Assembly (NCBI RefSeq): GCF_009932725.1 | Contig: NZ_BLJU01000020.1 | Coordinates: forward strand, 1-64,000 | Direction: 5' to 3' | DNA length: 64,000 bases | From: Pseudomonas yangonensis | Lineage (GTDB): Bacteria; Pseudomonadota; Gammaproteobacteria; Pseudomonadales; Pseudomonadaceae | Part shown: positions 28,550-37,488 of the stretch, piece after piece | Position numbering within the stretch: the first letter of the stretch is position 1 | Layout: every line of letters starts with the position of its first letter | Made by a program: the position numbers and the translations under genes | The notes under the pieces: model-generated | Seen by the model: the letters and a program-made list of their open reading frames with translations, nothing else | The model's database searches: none | What the model was told of the DNA's origin: nothing

Positions 28550-28772
28550 GGCTTTGATCTCACGGTTAAAGAACTCAGTATGGCCCAGTATCGCCTTGGG
28601 CAGGACGGTTTCATAGGGAGGGGGCAACGTTGCCATACAGTTACCAACTGCAAAGCACTGAAGCCACATTTTGGCACTCTGAACCACACGACAGTGCCAT
28701 CGACACTTTGATACCTAGAAAACTGCTGGCCTCACTTTAAAGTGGCGAAAAGTCGAAACAGCGAGAGCCATA

Positions 28773-30359
28773 ATGTTATCTACAGCTTTTCAGTTCCCAA
28801 CACTCGGTCATTTCAACAAGGTGCTATGTGACTGCCTAGGCCTTTGGAGCAGCGACGGGAAGAGTGTCGAGTTTCATGTACCTGCCAGTGAAAAGGCCAG
28901 GCGGGAAGCATTGAGATCTGCTTTCGAGGCAATTAAGAGAGAGAACGGCACTTATGGGTCTCTCGACGAGCTTGTGTCCGTCACGACTCAGATCGCACCA
29001 GAATCAAAGCAGGAAGTAAAAAAGAGCAAGACCATTCAGTCCTATGTGTCCTATCTGGCCAAAGAGGATTACTCCTCATACGAAGAACTCAGGGAGTTAA
29101 CAGGCTATATCGAGATTCTCGTCCATGAGAAATACGGAGCCTCGAAAGTTTCCGATCTTGCAGCGAAACTCTACACTTCAGCGTTGCTACACTACAGAGA
29201 GTTCATAAGGGAGTACTCGGCAACATCTGAAGACTGCATTGATGCCTACCAAGCTTTTCTTGCAGGCACAATGATCGACTTGGTCAGAGCTATCTCCGAT
29301 GTAGAGCCAAGGGGAGTCCTCGGTAAGAGTACAGAAACAAGCAGATGGCCTCTGCGTGAGTTTGTCGAGAAATTCTGTAAGGAAACCGGGGTGACACCGT
29401 ACAAACTTCACCAGTTTCACGCTCTTCGTAAGCAATCCGTTAACTGCAACCTGACTGACAGCGAGCTATGGGGATTAGATTTCTCGTCAAAGCCGGTCAG
29501 TACGCAGTCAAAGCAGGTATTTGAGCGAATGAGCAAGGAAGGCAAAATAAAATGGGAAGTTATTTATCCATTTATCAAGCCGCTTGCGTGTCTTTTGCCT
29601 GCGGAGGCTGAGGGGCATGGGTTTGCCAACAAAGCTTTTTGCGCCTTTGTGTCCCACAACCTGTATATGCATGCCACCGAGATAGGCGATTTTGACCCCA
29701 GCACTCAACCCCAATACCCAAAGATTAAAACCCTAGACAGCGCCACTCCAATCAGCGACTGCATTGATCAGATACTGCATGACGACGTAGTCGATGAGAA
29801 ATTATTGGATGATGCGTTTGGAGCGTACCATGAATTCTTGACAAACCTTAGATCAACAGGGGCATTTTTGTCCTGCGACACCGCCATACCTGACGGGCTT
29901 GCAGCTCTATACAAAAAGGATTATCTGAAGTTTTTTGAAAAAGAATGGCTATCAAACTTAACAAACAGTCCAGCGTGGATTGAAGACTGGTCATTGGCTA
30001 GTAGATTCATGCTAACCGGCGCCAGTGAAAGCGCACTAAAACATTTCAAGCAGGCACTTGAAAAGGCTAAGTATTCCGCAGGCCCTCTGTTCATTCCTTT
30101 TTATGTGCAAGTATGCGCATTCTGCAAATCGCAGTTTAAAGTGCTATCTCGCAATGGTGAAGAAGAGGTATTTGACCGGTTTTATGATTCATTGGGAGGC
30201 GAAGCCGCAAAATATGCTGGTCTACTAGGGTACACTCCTGGCTCCACCCGTGATCCCGAAACGCTTTTGCCTAAGTTCAATCTCCCTGGAAAGAATCGTC
30301 TGATCATTCAGGAAATCGACATATTGACTAGGTGGTTGCTTAATGGCAAGAAACTATAG
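28773..30359 (+). CDS. Island protein of unknown function (528 aa)
   Basis: A 528-aa soluble, mainly helical protein with an AT-rich coding sequence unlike the hsd genes. I see no Walker, nuclease or protease motif. A charged helical N-terminal third (SEKARREALRSAFEAIKREN) is followed by segments with several Cys and aromatic residues. It starts with ATG at 28773, divergent from the AbrB-like gene, and is followed by the NYN gene after 195 bases. In this setting a defence role is likely but has no direct support in the sequence. Confidence 0.7.
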   Translation: MLSTAFQFPTLGHFNKVLCDCLGLWSSDGKSVEFHVPASEKARREALRSAFEAIKRENGTYGSLDELVSVTTQIAPESKQEVKKSKTIQSYVSYLAKEDYSSYEELRELTGYIEILVHEKYGASKVSDLAAKLYTSALLHYREFIREYSATSEDCIDAYQAFLAGTMIDLVRAISDVEPRGVLGKSTETSRWPLREFVEKFCKETGVTPYKLHQFHALRKQSVNCNLTDSELWGLDFSSKPVSTQSKQVFERMSKEGKIKWEVIYPFIKPLACLLPAEAEGHGFANKAFCAFVSHNLYMHATEIGDFDPSTQPQYPKIKTLDSATPISDCIDQILHDDVVDEKLLDDAFGAYHEFLTNLRSTGAFLSCDTAIPDGLAALYKKDYLKFFEKEWLSNLTNSPAWIEDWSLASRFMLTGASESALKHFKQALEKAKYSAGPLFIPFYVQVCAFCKSQFKVLSRNGEEEVFDRFYDSLGGEAAKYAGLLGYTPGSTRDPETLLPKFNLPGKNRLIIQEIDILTRWLLNGKKL

Positions 30360-30554
30360 CGTTTACGTTAAGGGATAGATGGTGGTAATGAAATTATGTT
30401 AACCGCTCAAGTTGAACATGCACATAATAACAGGCTGGAGAGTCGCTCTGGGGCAAGCACCTCTCAGAATCACCAATATAATTACAGCGCTTGCATAGCC
30501 CCTGCGCATGGTGGCAACGTTCAAGCAAACGCAGTCTTACAAGGACGACACCTG

Positions 30555-31307
30555 ATGCACCAGAAACGAATTGCTTTGTTGATCGATTGCGACAACGTCA
30601 GTCACAGTGCCATTGAAGGCGTGCTGGAAGAGCTCGCCAAATACGGCATGGTCAACGTACGACATGCTCATGGCGACTGGAAGAGCGACGGTCTCTCTGG
30701 CTGGGTTGAGCGGCTGCATCCATTCGCTATCCGCCCGATGCAGCAGTTCGCCTACACCAAGGGCAAGAACGCAACTGACGCAGCCATGATCATCGATGCG
30801 ATGGATCTGCTGTACAGCAAGAACATCGACGCTTTTGCCCTGATGACCAGCGACAGCGACTTCACTCCACTGGCTCTACGCCTGCAAGAAAGTGGCTTTC
30901 CGGTGTATGGCTTTGGCGAGAAAAAGACCCCTTCGGCTTTCGTACATGCATGCACTTCGTTCATCTACGTGGAGAATCTGGCTCGTAACCCCGATGACGA
31001 TAAAGCCTCCGCTGATGAGCAGCCGAAGAAGAAAACACGTAACGAACTGCGCTGCGATACCTCACTGGTTCGCTTGCTCCGCAACGCTGCTGATCAGACA
31101 GCTGGCGATGACGGCTGGTCGTTGCTGAGCAGGGTGTCTGACTACATCCACAACAACAGTTCTTTCTCGGTCGTGAACTATGGCTACCAGAAGCTGGGAG
31201 ATCTGATTCGCACCTCGGAGCTGTTCGACGTGGAGATGCGCGGTACTGCTATGGTGGTTCGTACCGTTCGCAAGCAAACGCCATCATCAGCCCCTGAACC
31301 CGCCTGA
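30555..31307 (+). CDS. NYN-domain RNase-like protein with C-terminal LOTUS/OST-HTH domain
   Basis: A 250-aa protein. Residues 1-150 form an NYN (PIN-like) nuclease domain of the LabA type: IALLIDCDNVSHSAIEG, GKNATDAAMIIDAMDLLY and LMTSDSDFTPLALRLQE give the acidic metal-binding residues. The C-terminal 70 residues (SLLSRVSDYIHNN...YQKLGDLIRTSELF) look like an OST-HTH/LOTUS RNA-binding module. The frame opens at 30396, but the ATG at 30555 starts exactly at the domain and is preferred. Family members are putative RNases found both as housekeeping and in conflict islands. Here it lies between an unknown and a CoiA-like gene. Confidence 0.85.
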   Translation: MHQKRIALLIDCDNVSHSAIEGVLEELAKYGMVNVRHAHGDWKSDGLSGWVERLHPFAIRPMQQFAYTKGKNATDAAMIIDAMDLLYSKNIDAFALMTSDSDFTPLALRLQESGFPVYGFGEKKTPSAFVHACTSFIYVENLARNPDDDKASADEQPKKKTRNELRCDTSLVRLLRNAADQTAGDDGWSLLSRVSDYIHNNSSFSVVNYGYQKLGDLIRTSELFDVEMRGTAMVVRTVRKQTPSSAPEPA

Positions 31308-31453
31308 GCTTCTCCTGCTCGAAGACAGCGGCCAATGCCCGTGCGCTGACCCATAGCATCGGATGCTAGGCGGCTCTTCCCTCCTAGTCTGCTGCTGGCC
31401 CGCAATAGGTAATAGATTGAATCCGTAAGATAGATCAAGGATGAATTGCCCCT

Positions 31454-32155
31454 ATGTACCTAGCACGCACAACGGACGGCAGACGCATTCCAGCAACCCG
31501 AGATGAGAGCGGGTATTGCCCGAGTTGCAACGAGCAGTTGACTGCCAAGCTGGGCGATATCTACGAGTGGCATTGGAGCCATAGGCCTGGCCAAGCTTGT
31601 AGCTATCGAAAGACATCGACCTTATGGCAGTACAGTTGGATACGTCACTACCATGCTTCGGGTGAGTGGGAGATGGAGACCAGCATGGGCGGAGTGGAAT
31701 TCGATGGAGTCCATCCGGAGAAGCGCCTCTCCCTGCTGCTTGCTCACAAACTGGATATGACGGCGCTCAAGGCGTTCATCGACGCATCTGTCCAGTGCGA
31801 TCTCAAACCAGTGGTCATTTTCAACGCCAAAGCCTTCGAGCGATACCAGTTCGAGGACTACCGACTGAAGCATCCCAAGCGGTCGGACAACGGCTGGATT
31901 TTCTTCTTCTCTCACGCGTTCCCAGGCCATAAGCGCACGGCTTCACTCTGGCTCGACATTGAGCAAGGCAAGCATCCGCATTTTGGTCTGAAGAGCGGAA
32001 TCTACAACCTGACCTATTCGGCGGAGTCCCATGGGGCAATTACTGTCAGCCGGACGCCACGGGTCAAGTCATCCCGTCCCGCTAGTCCATCGTCTGGAGT
32101 CATCGGGCAAGAGTGGTCAGGCGCCGAGCCTACCCAAGCCAGGACAACCGAATGA
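31454..32155 (+). CDS. CoiA-like zinc-finger protein
   Basis: A 233-aa protein beginning with a zinc-binding module, YCPSCNEQLTAKLG followed by EWHWSHRPG and a Cys, the form found at the N-terminus of competence protein CoiA-like proteins. The middle part (EWEMETSMGGVEFDGVHPEKR) fits a nuclease-like region with acidic residues. It lacks the long C-terminal part of CoiA. The last 45 residues are low-complexity, Ser/Pro-rich. It is a single gene after the NYN gene. Nuclease activity is only a possibility. Confidence 0.6.
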   Translation: MYLARTTDGRRIPATRDESGYCPSCNEQLTAKLGDIYEWHWSHRPGQACSYRKTSTLWQYSWIRHYHASGEWEMETSMGGVEFDGVHPEKRLSLLLAHKLDMTALKAFIDASVQCDLKPVVIFNAKAFERYQFEDYRLKHPKRSDNGWIFFFSHAFPGHKRTASLWLDIEQGKHPHFGLKSGIYNLTYSAESHGAITVSRTPRVKSSRPASPSSGVIGQEWSGAEPTQARTTE

Positions 32156-32385
32156 TCTCGCTCAACTGCCCCCGACGTACTTTGTTGCCAGCCAAACATG
32201 CAAAGGTATGGTTTCAGCAATGAGAGTTGGGGCGCCCCCTTTATCAGTTCACTGTCGTGTTCCTGTCGAGTTGGCCTGGCTGTCTACTCTCCACACTAGC
32301 TACATCGATAGCCCTCAAGAGCCTTGCTGCGATGGCCAAATGGCGCGCCGGCACTGATTTGGGATACTGCTCATAGGTTTTATGA

Positions 32386-35300
32386 TTAATTTCTTTGATG
32401 GTTCACCAGCGACTGGAGGTTTACCTGGAGAGCGCTGACGTCCATGAAATGGCCCTGAGCAAAATTGAGGAAGTAGCTGACAACGAACTCAAGGAATCGG
32501 TGATAAATTCCACAAGACGCCCCCATGTGGTTTAACGCCATGGCCAACCGACGTTCGATGCTACCGTCACCATAGGATCCGAGAAAGAGCCTTATTCCAT
32601 GGTTGAAGACATGTTCCGTGTAGTCAATCCAAGGCGTATAGGCTGGCCGCGTAGCTGCCTGGCTTTTTCCTGAGTGATACCTGCTACTAAGGTGCAACTG
32701 GATCATGTCGAGAATAAATAATGGCTTTTCCTCACCTACGAAAATCTGATTTCCATGGTTCTGGATTATCTTGAATAGGATAAACCCAGCCAAGGCATTA
32801 GGGTGGGCAGCCAAATGATGTATTTCCGCGTAGGTCAGTGGCAATGGCAGGGCCCCTAGCGAGTACAGCAAAAGTCCATGACGCTTGCGCTCAAAATCAA
32901 ACTGATTACTCGCCGCCATTGCACGCGCAATAATTGCCTGAGAATTTGCTATTTCATAATTATTGGACTTGTGGAGCGCGGCGAATGCACCGTCCATGCA
33001 TAGCCATGCAATACCGTTTGCAATAGATAATTGCATTGCATCGTATACAGTGGAGTCTATGCCATCCTTGATCGAGTAAACCTCAAGCACCGCGTCATGC
33101 AGGACTGGATGAGCAATTGACGCATTATCCAGAATCAATTGCAGCGCCCTCAATGAGTGTCCATCACGTGCTTGGATATCCTTGGCAGTCGTGCGGTACA
33201 ACTTCCCTTCTTCGGTGACCCCCATCAGCATGAAGTTTTGGTCAGAAATTTCTTCAACCCAACGGCTGAGTGCGTCCTTAGTTCCTGCTGGCAATATAAG
33301 CTTAATACCAATATCCAGCATGCTCTGCGCAAGATCTGTCACAGCCAGATAGCCGATGCCATATGCATCAAGCACGACGGCATCCGGAAACTCATTTCCC
33401 TGATTAAAAAGTGTTGTTTTAGGTACGCCGGCATCAGTCCAGCAATTAAGCGCCCCCTTGAAAGCATTGTCCGGGTACAAAAAATGTCCGCGAATATACA
33501 GTGGAATGTTATCTGCTTTATTAAGCTGCTTCCGCTTTCCTGTACCTTGGCTTTGACCCAGCTTCTCTTCCAAGAACGGTATGATCTGCTCACTGTCCGA
33601 AGGCATTGATAACATTGCAAAGCAATCACTTCCGTCGTTATGGATATGCCGGAGTCGTAGAGCAATTCTCAAGCAAGCAACGTAGGGCGGAAGGCGCTCT
33701 ACGAGCTTGTAATTGACCATTCCCAGCGAGCCGGTCTCACCCACAGATAAGTTCTTTAGTAATTCCGCTAGCTGGCTAGATGATTTTAGTGTGTACTCAT
33801 TGAAAACTTGATGACCATCAACAATTAGCTTGATCATAGTGACACCATCCTGCTCAAATTGGACGGCAGCGCCACACTGTTCTAGTGTCGTCGAAATTTC
33901 GAGCTCGCATTTCTTATTGCGGCTGGCAGTCAGCCCGAAGTAAAAATTAACCATCTCCACCGCCCGAGAGCGTGGATCCTCTATAAACCACTCAACCCAT
34001 CGGGGTTCTACACGCTTGAAGTTGCCTGCCATGGCAAAAAAATAAAGAATTGATACTGCTTCATGCGAGTGCTTTTTTAGTAAACCATCTGGCACTTGGC
34101 CATGAAACTCTAACTGCTGATCTTCAGTTTTATACCGAGCACGTAGCTGGCAGCCTCTGAGCCAGCTATATGGTATTTCTGGTGACTGTGCAACGATCTG
34201 ATCACTTATCCTGATAGCTGCCTCAACGTCCCCAAGCTTCTCCGCCCGCAATGATTGGTAACTTAAGATTGTTAAGGAGTATTCTGCCCCTGCCACCCTA
34301 GCAATAACATCGTCAAAAGTCTTGTACTGCTGTGCTTCTAGTAGGCACTTCAGATGTGTCAGAACAAACGGAGATGGCCATAATTTGTGATCTGGAATTA
34401 GGCGCGAGGTGAAACGCAAAGCTTTATGAGCCAGATCTGAATTGACTAGATTCTCAGCCAAGTCGAAAACTCGCTCTGGAGCAATGTTCGACAACTCTCC
34501 TTCCCATGAACCCCAAAAATCATCGACAAGTTGAGATAGCTGGTATTTTTGGTGAAGATCACTGTCGTTATCCAGCTCGCGGAACGAACAGCCGAGCAGG
34601 TTGACAAAAGACCTCTCCATTTCAGTTGCATCATCCAGCGGGGAGTCCTTAGATAACCACTCATTAACCTCAGCCGTATTTGCCAGACGGAAGAACGGGA
34701 TTACATCCTCCAGCTTGCAACTACTGGCCGATAGAAAATTACGGCACCAAGTGGCTCTGATCTGGAGGTCATCTTTAGCTGCAAGGATATCGCGCTGCCG
34801 CTGAGAAATTCCTTCGTCATCCCCTGCAATGGCCTTAATGGTGGTGGCTGTCGCGGTATGGGCTGACTCCCAATGAGGCAAGTTCTTTTTTAGCGTGTTG
34901 AATAATGCTAACGGAGCAATACCTCTATACGTTTCAAATATAGGGCAGGCCATATTGTAGAGGCGCGTATCGACCCCATCCGAGACACCTATTAGTTCGA
35001 CAACTTTTTCGGTAAGGCTGTCTACCTCCTGTTTCACTTCAGGAGGGCAAAGCCATAGATGTTTCTGGGATATACGAGGATTAAGTTCGTATGCGCTCGC
35101 CAAGACTTCTAGAACCTCGGCATTGTAGGAAGGGTAAGTTTTACTCAAGCGCTTGGCCATGCTAGTGGCTAAGGCAGTGAGCTCCAAACGAAGACTCCCT
35201 ACCACAACACCTGTGAGCACTGGTTCAGGAATCAAGAACATGCTCGCAGCATCTTCAAGGCATGCTTCGTCGGCATATTGGCTGAGGTAGACCTCAGTTG

Positions 35301-35742
35301 CGTATTGCCCAGGGGCGGGTTCTGAGAGATAGTGTTGTTTAGCGGGCTCTTCCTGATCAGTTTTATGAGATAGGCGCAAGAGAGCAGCTAAACAGACATC
35401 TTTGACCATTGGAATTTGGGTGGTCGCCGCGATATTCGATACTGTTCCCCAAGCTGTGTCATGATCATTCGCGTCGACTAGCCCGCCGTATATAGATATG
35501 ACATCCACTAGAGCGGAGGATTCAGGATCGCTCTTAGTCGTTGCCTTCAGCATATCCAATTGGATTTTGGCGGTGGTAAGATCCTTCTTGCGAAGACTCT
35601 CAAAGACCTTCTCCATTGGGGCTCGGAGATCATCTGGGGCAAGTGACTTAATTACGTTCAGAATTTTGTTCTGGACGTTGTCTCCACTACCACTGTGATG
35701 CTGCTCAATAATTTTCAAGCGAGTTCCCTTAGACTCAATCAC
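32386..35742 (-). CDS. Large TPR-like/PIN-domain conflict protein (GapS6b-like)
   Basis: An 1118-aa protein. The N-terminus has the motif EQHHSGSGDNVQNKI (13-27). Residues 40-600 are helical repeats of the TPR kind, and 610-690 look strand-rich. Residues 785-940 fit a PIN nuclease: VVLDAYGIGYLA (D792), GIDSTVYDAMQLS (D896/D901) and IAWLCMDGAF (D917). It starts with GTG, overlapping the stop of the small upstream gene (GTGA). I recall the two-protein antiphage system GAPS6 from Gamma-Mobile-Trio islands as having a large PIN-containing member; size, partner and island type fit. A toxic RNase released on phage infection is the inferred role. Confidence 0.7.
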   Translation of the reverse strand: MIESKGTRLKIIEQHHSGSGDNVQNKILNVIKSLAPDDLRAPMEKVFESLRKKDLTTAKIQLDMLKATTKSDPESSALVDVISIYGGLVDANDHDTAWGTVSNIAATTQIPMVKDVCLAALLRLSHKTDQEEPAKQHYLSEPAPGQYATEVYLSQYADEACLEDAASMFLIPEPVLTGVVVGSLRLELTALATSMAKRLSKTYPSYNAEVLEVLASAYELNPRISQKHLWLCPPEVKQEVDSLTEKVVELIGVSDGVDTRLYNMACPIFETYRGIAPLALFNTLKKNLPHWESAHTATATTIKAIAGDDEGISQRQRDILAAKDDLQIRATWCRNFLSASSCKLEDVIPFFRLANTAEVNEWLSKDSPLDDATEMERSFVNLLGCSFRELDNDSDLHQKYQLSQLVDDFWGSWEGELSNIAPERVFDLAENLVNSDLAHKALRFTSRLIPDHKLWPSPFVLTHLKCLLEAQQYKTFDDVIARVAGAEYSLTILSYQSLRAEKLGDVEAAIRISDQIVAQSPEIPYSWLRGCQLRARYKTEDQQLEFHGQVPDGLLKKHSHEAVSILYFFAMAGNFKRVEPRWVEWFIEDPRSRAVEMVNFYFGLTASRNKKCELEISTTLEQCGAAVQFEQDGVTMIKLIVDGHQVFNEYTLKSSSQLAELLKNLSVGETGSLGMVNYKLVERLPPYVACLRIALRLRHIHNDGSDCFAMLSMPSDSEQIIPFLEEKLGQSQGTGKRKQLNKADNIPLYIRGHFLYPDNAFKGALNCWTDAGVPKTTLFNQGNEFPDAVVLDAYGIGYLAVTDLAQSMLDIGIKLILPAGTKDALSRWVEEISDQNFMLMGVTEEGKLYRTTAKDIQARDGHSLRALQLILDNASIAHPVLHDAVLEVYSIKDGIDSTVYDAMQLSIANGIAWLCMDGAFAALHKSNNYEIANSQAIIARAMAASNQFDFERKRHGLLLYSLGALPLPLTYAEIHHLAAHPNALAGFILFKIIQNHGNQIFVGEEKPLFILDMIQLHLSSRYHSGKSQAATRPAYTPWIDYTEHVFNHGIRLFLGSYGDGSIERRLAMALNHMGASCGIYHRFLEFVVSYFLNFAQGHFMDVSALQVNLQSLVNHQRN

Positions 35743-36080
35743 CGAATAATCTTATTCCCAGCAACATTGTCCCCGCTACCAGTGTGGTGCTGTGTAACTT
35801 TGGTGATCATCGACGGTGCAGAAATTTCTGCTGCCACATTGATTTCTCGAATTAATTGAGCCATCTCTGGCGATTGCTCAATACGTCGAGCAATCGCAAG
35901 TTCACTCATCTCATCATTGATTCCTAACTTGCTTAGCTCTGTAGCTACTGCTTCTGCTACGACATCCTCCTTTATCCATTGACCCAAACGCTCCTTGAGC
36001 TTTGCAGCACTCAGCTTCAGGCCGCACTTGAAGATGTCATAGGCAGAGTTTGCAATTATTGCGGAGGTAATAAAATCCAT
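35739..36080 (-). CDS. Small partner of the PIN-domain protein (GapS6a-like)
   Basis: A 113-aa protein with a hydrophobic start (MDFITSAIIANSAYDIF), a charged helical middle and, at the C-terminus, QHHTGSGDNVAGNKI (97-111). Almost the same motif opens the next protein, whose GTG start overlaps this stop. Good ribosome site (GGGAGCTCCGAA). It is the first gene of a two-gene operon and likely binds or restrains the large protein. The pairing and motif are seen; the role is inferred. Confidence 0.7.
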   Translation of the reverse strand: MDFITSAIIANSAYDIFKCGLKLSAAKLKERLGQWIKEDVVAEAVATELSKLGINDEMSELAIARRIEQSPEMAQLIREINVAAEISAPSMITKVTQHHTGSGDNVAGNKIIR

Positions 36081-36513
36081 TTCGGAGCTCCCTTGAGTTT
36101 AAAGCGATCTATCTGTTGCCTATCGGGTTGGCCAGACTCTATCACTTGAGCTGACGTTTGGTTGATTTTCTTGTTAGCACAGATGCGATTGCTGCTAGGC
36201 CTAGCTTTGACAGGTCTCCTATCGAAGCAGCGTTAGCCAGTTCACCCCGGAGCTGTTGCGGTGTGGTGGCCTGCCCCCGTCTTCAGGCTGCTGAAAACAC
36301 TCGGCTTGGAGCGGCAAGTTTATGCGGTGACCACGACAAAGCGAGCCGTGCTCTGGCTGTCGGCTCGCCGTCGCCCGCCGAAGTGGCACTGTAAACAGTG
36401 GCTCAGTGGGCGTGCTTTGGCAGCTACCAGCGCCCGGACGGCCATAGCGCGAACAAGCAGTGCCACTCATTAGCTGGTAGAATGCGCACCGCATTTACTT
36501 TTGAGGATTTTCC
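36081..36513. other. Non-coding stretch before island yggL
   Basis: About 430 bases between the small GapS6a-like gene and the island yggL, GC-richer than the genes to the left. Short frames are present on both strands, but none has a convincing ribosome site or protein character. A sigma70-type -10 (TAGAAT, 36478-36483) just before the yggL leader is the only signal I would call. Confidence 0.45.
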
Positions 36514-36858
36514 ATGGCTACCAACCGCTCCCGTCGTCTGCGTAAGAAGCTGTGTGTTGACGAGTTTCAGGAATTGGGGTTTGAGCTCAATCTGGAATTC
36601 AAGGAAGGCCTTTCGGAAAAAGCTGTCGATGACTTCCTGGTTGCGTTCTTTGCAGAGGCCATGGACGCGAACGGCCTGGACTATGTTGGCGGCGAAGAAT
36701 TCGGCTTGGTCTGCCTGGCGAAGCGTGGCTCGGTAAGTGAGGAGCAACGCGCAACCGTTGAGGCCTGGCTGAAAAACCGTAGCGAACTGACCAAGATCGA
36801 GGTCAGCCCCTTGCAGGACGCCTGGTACCCAGAGAAACCGATCAACGTTGCAAAGTGA
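36514..36858 (+). CDS. yggL: Complete YggL (DUF469, 50S ribosome-binding) carried by the island
   Basis: A 114-aa intact YggL-family protein. Its first 19 residues equal those of the broken host gene, while the rest is clearly diverged (NLEFKEGLSEKAVDDF against TLNFKADLSDQTLDAF), so it is not a recent duplicate. YggL associates with the 50S subunit and is conserved in gamma-proteobacteria. The ribosome site is TTGAGGATTTTCC, close to that of the host gene (TTGAGGATTGTTTC). It has its own terminator (36906-36929) and lies about 630 bases inside the island's right end. It most likely replaces the function lost through the insertion. Confidence 0.93.
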   Translation: MATNRSRRLRKKLCVDEFQELGFELNLEFKEGLSEKAVDDFLVAFFAEAMDANGLDYVGGEEFGLVCLAKRGSVSEEQRATVEAWLKNRSELTKIEVSPLQDAWYPEKPINVAK

Positions 36859-36905
36859 TCGCGCTGAACCGACGTCGCTGCGCACCAGGTTTCTGAATTA
36901 AAAAG

Positions 36906-36929
36906 ACCATCCTCCTGGATGGTTTTTTT
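36906..36929 (+). terminator. Rho-independent terminator of island yggL
   Basis: ACCATCC (36906-36912), loop TCCT, GGATGGT (36917-36923), followed by a run of T. It lies 48 bases after the yggL stop on the plus strand. Confidence 0.85.
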
Positions 36930-37470
36930 GTGTCATTTCATCATGGAAGAACTGAATCCAGAGGCGGTTAAGTAGCTCAATCGAGCCAAGCTTTCTGAAG
37001 CGAACGCATCTCACATCCCTTTGTGAACCTTTTCTCGTTCACCGTCTTTAAAGCTTCGCCAGAAGCATCGCTATATAGCATCACCCTCACCCGCCGCCTC
37101 CGACCGGCTCCAGCAATGACATGGATTACCCAGGCTGTCGCAGAACAGCATCAGAGGCGCGCCGAAACTCATTGCTTGGCCTTTTCACTAGCCTCTTGAG
37201 CCGAATCGTTTAGCACCCTCACCGCTGGCACCTCACACTTTGCCAATCTTCTCATCAATGTGACAAGCAAGACGATTGGAGCAAGCTGTAGGGCCAACTG
37301 AGGTCAATTGGATGAAGCGAAGTTCTGGGTTTAACGAGTGGAGCATTGCTGGCTGGAATACCGTGGCACACCCCGGAGGCATGTCGGCAGAAAGCGGCTG
37401 TATGCTTGCAGGTAAAGCGAGGGGGGCAATGCGGGAAGGGCAGAGCGTTTTTGACAAGATTCTGATTATT
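36930..37470. other. Gene-poor right end of island
   Basis: About 540 bases with no convincing gene. A short open frame (plus strand, 37276-37479) runs into the terminal palindrome and has no clear ribosome site. The stretch may be decayed sequence or hold recombinase-binding arm sites; a GAGAACATTGTCA-like inverted half-site is at 37452-37464. Confidence 0.5.
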
Positions 37471-37488
37471 TTTTGCTAATTAGCAAAA
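37471..37488. repeat. 18-bp perfect palindrome at the island right junction
   Basis: TTTTGCTAATTAGCAAAA is its own reverse complement and ends one base before the first host yggL base (37490). The left end begins with TTTGCT (9812-9817), the same half-site in inverted orientation. It is a good candidate for the core or inverted recombinase site of the element. Confidence 0.75.

Noticed and set aside
28358..28687. Toxin-antitoxin pair with the AbrB-like gene
   Set aside because: No small toxin-like gene overlaps or adjoins it on the same strand.
36158..36494. Short frames on both strands before the island yggL
   Set aside because: No ribosome site and no protein-like pattern; overlapping frames on both strands are all weak.
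37276..37479. 67-codon frame at the island right end
   Set aside because: Runs into the terminal palindrome and has no ribosome site or recognisable sequence; probably chance.
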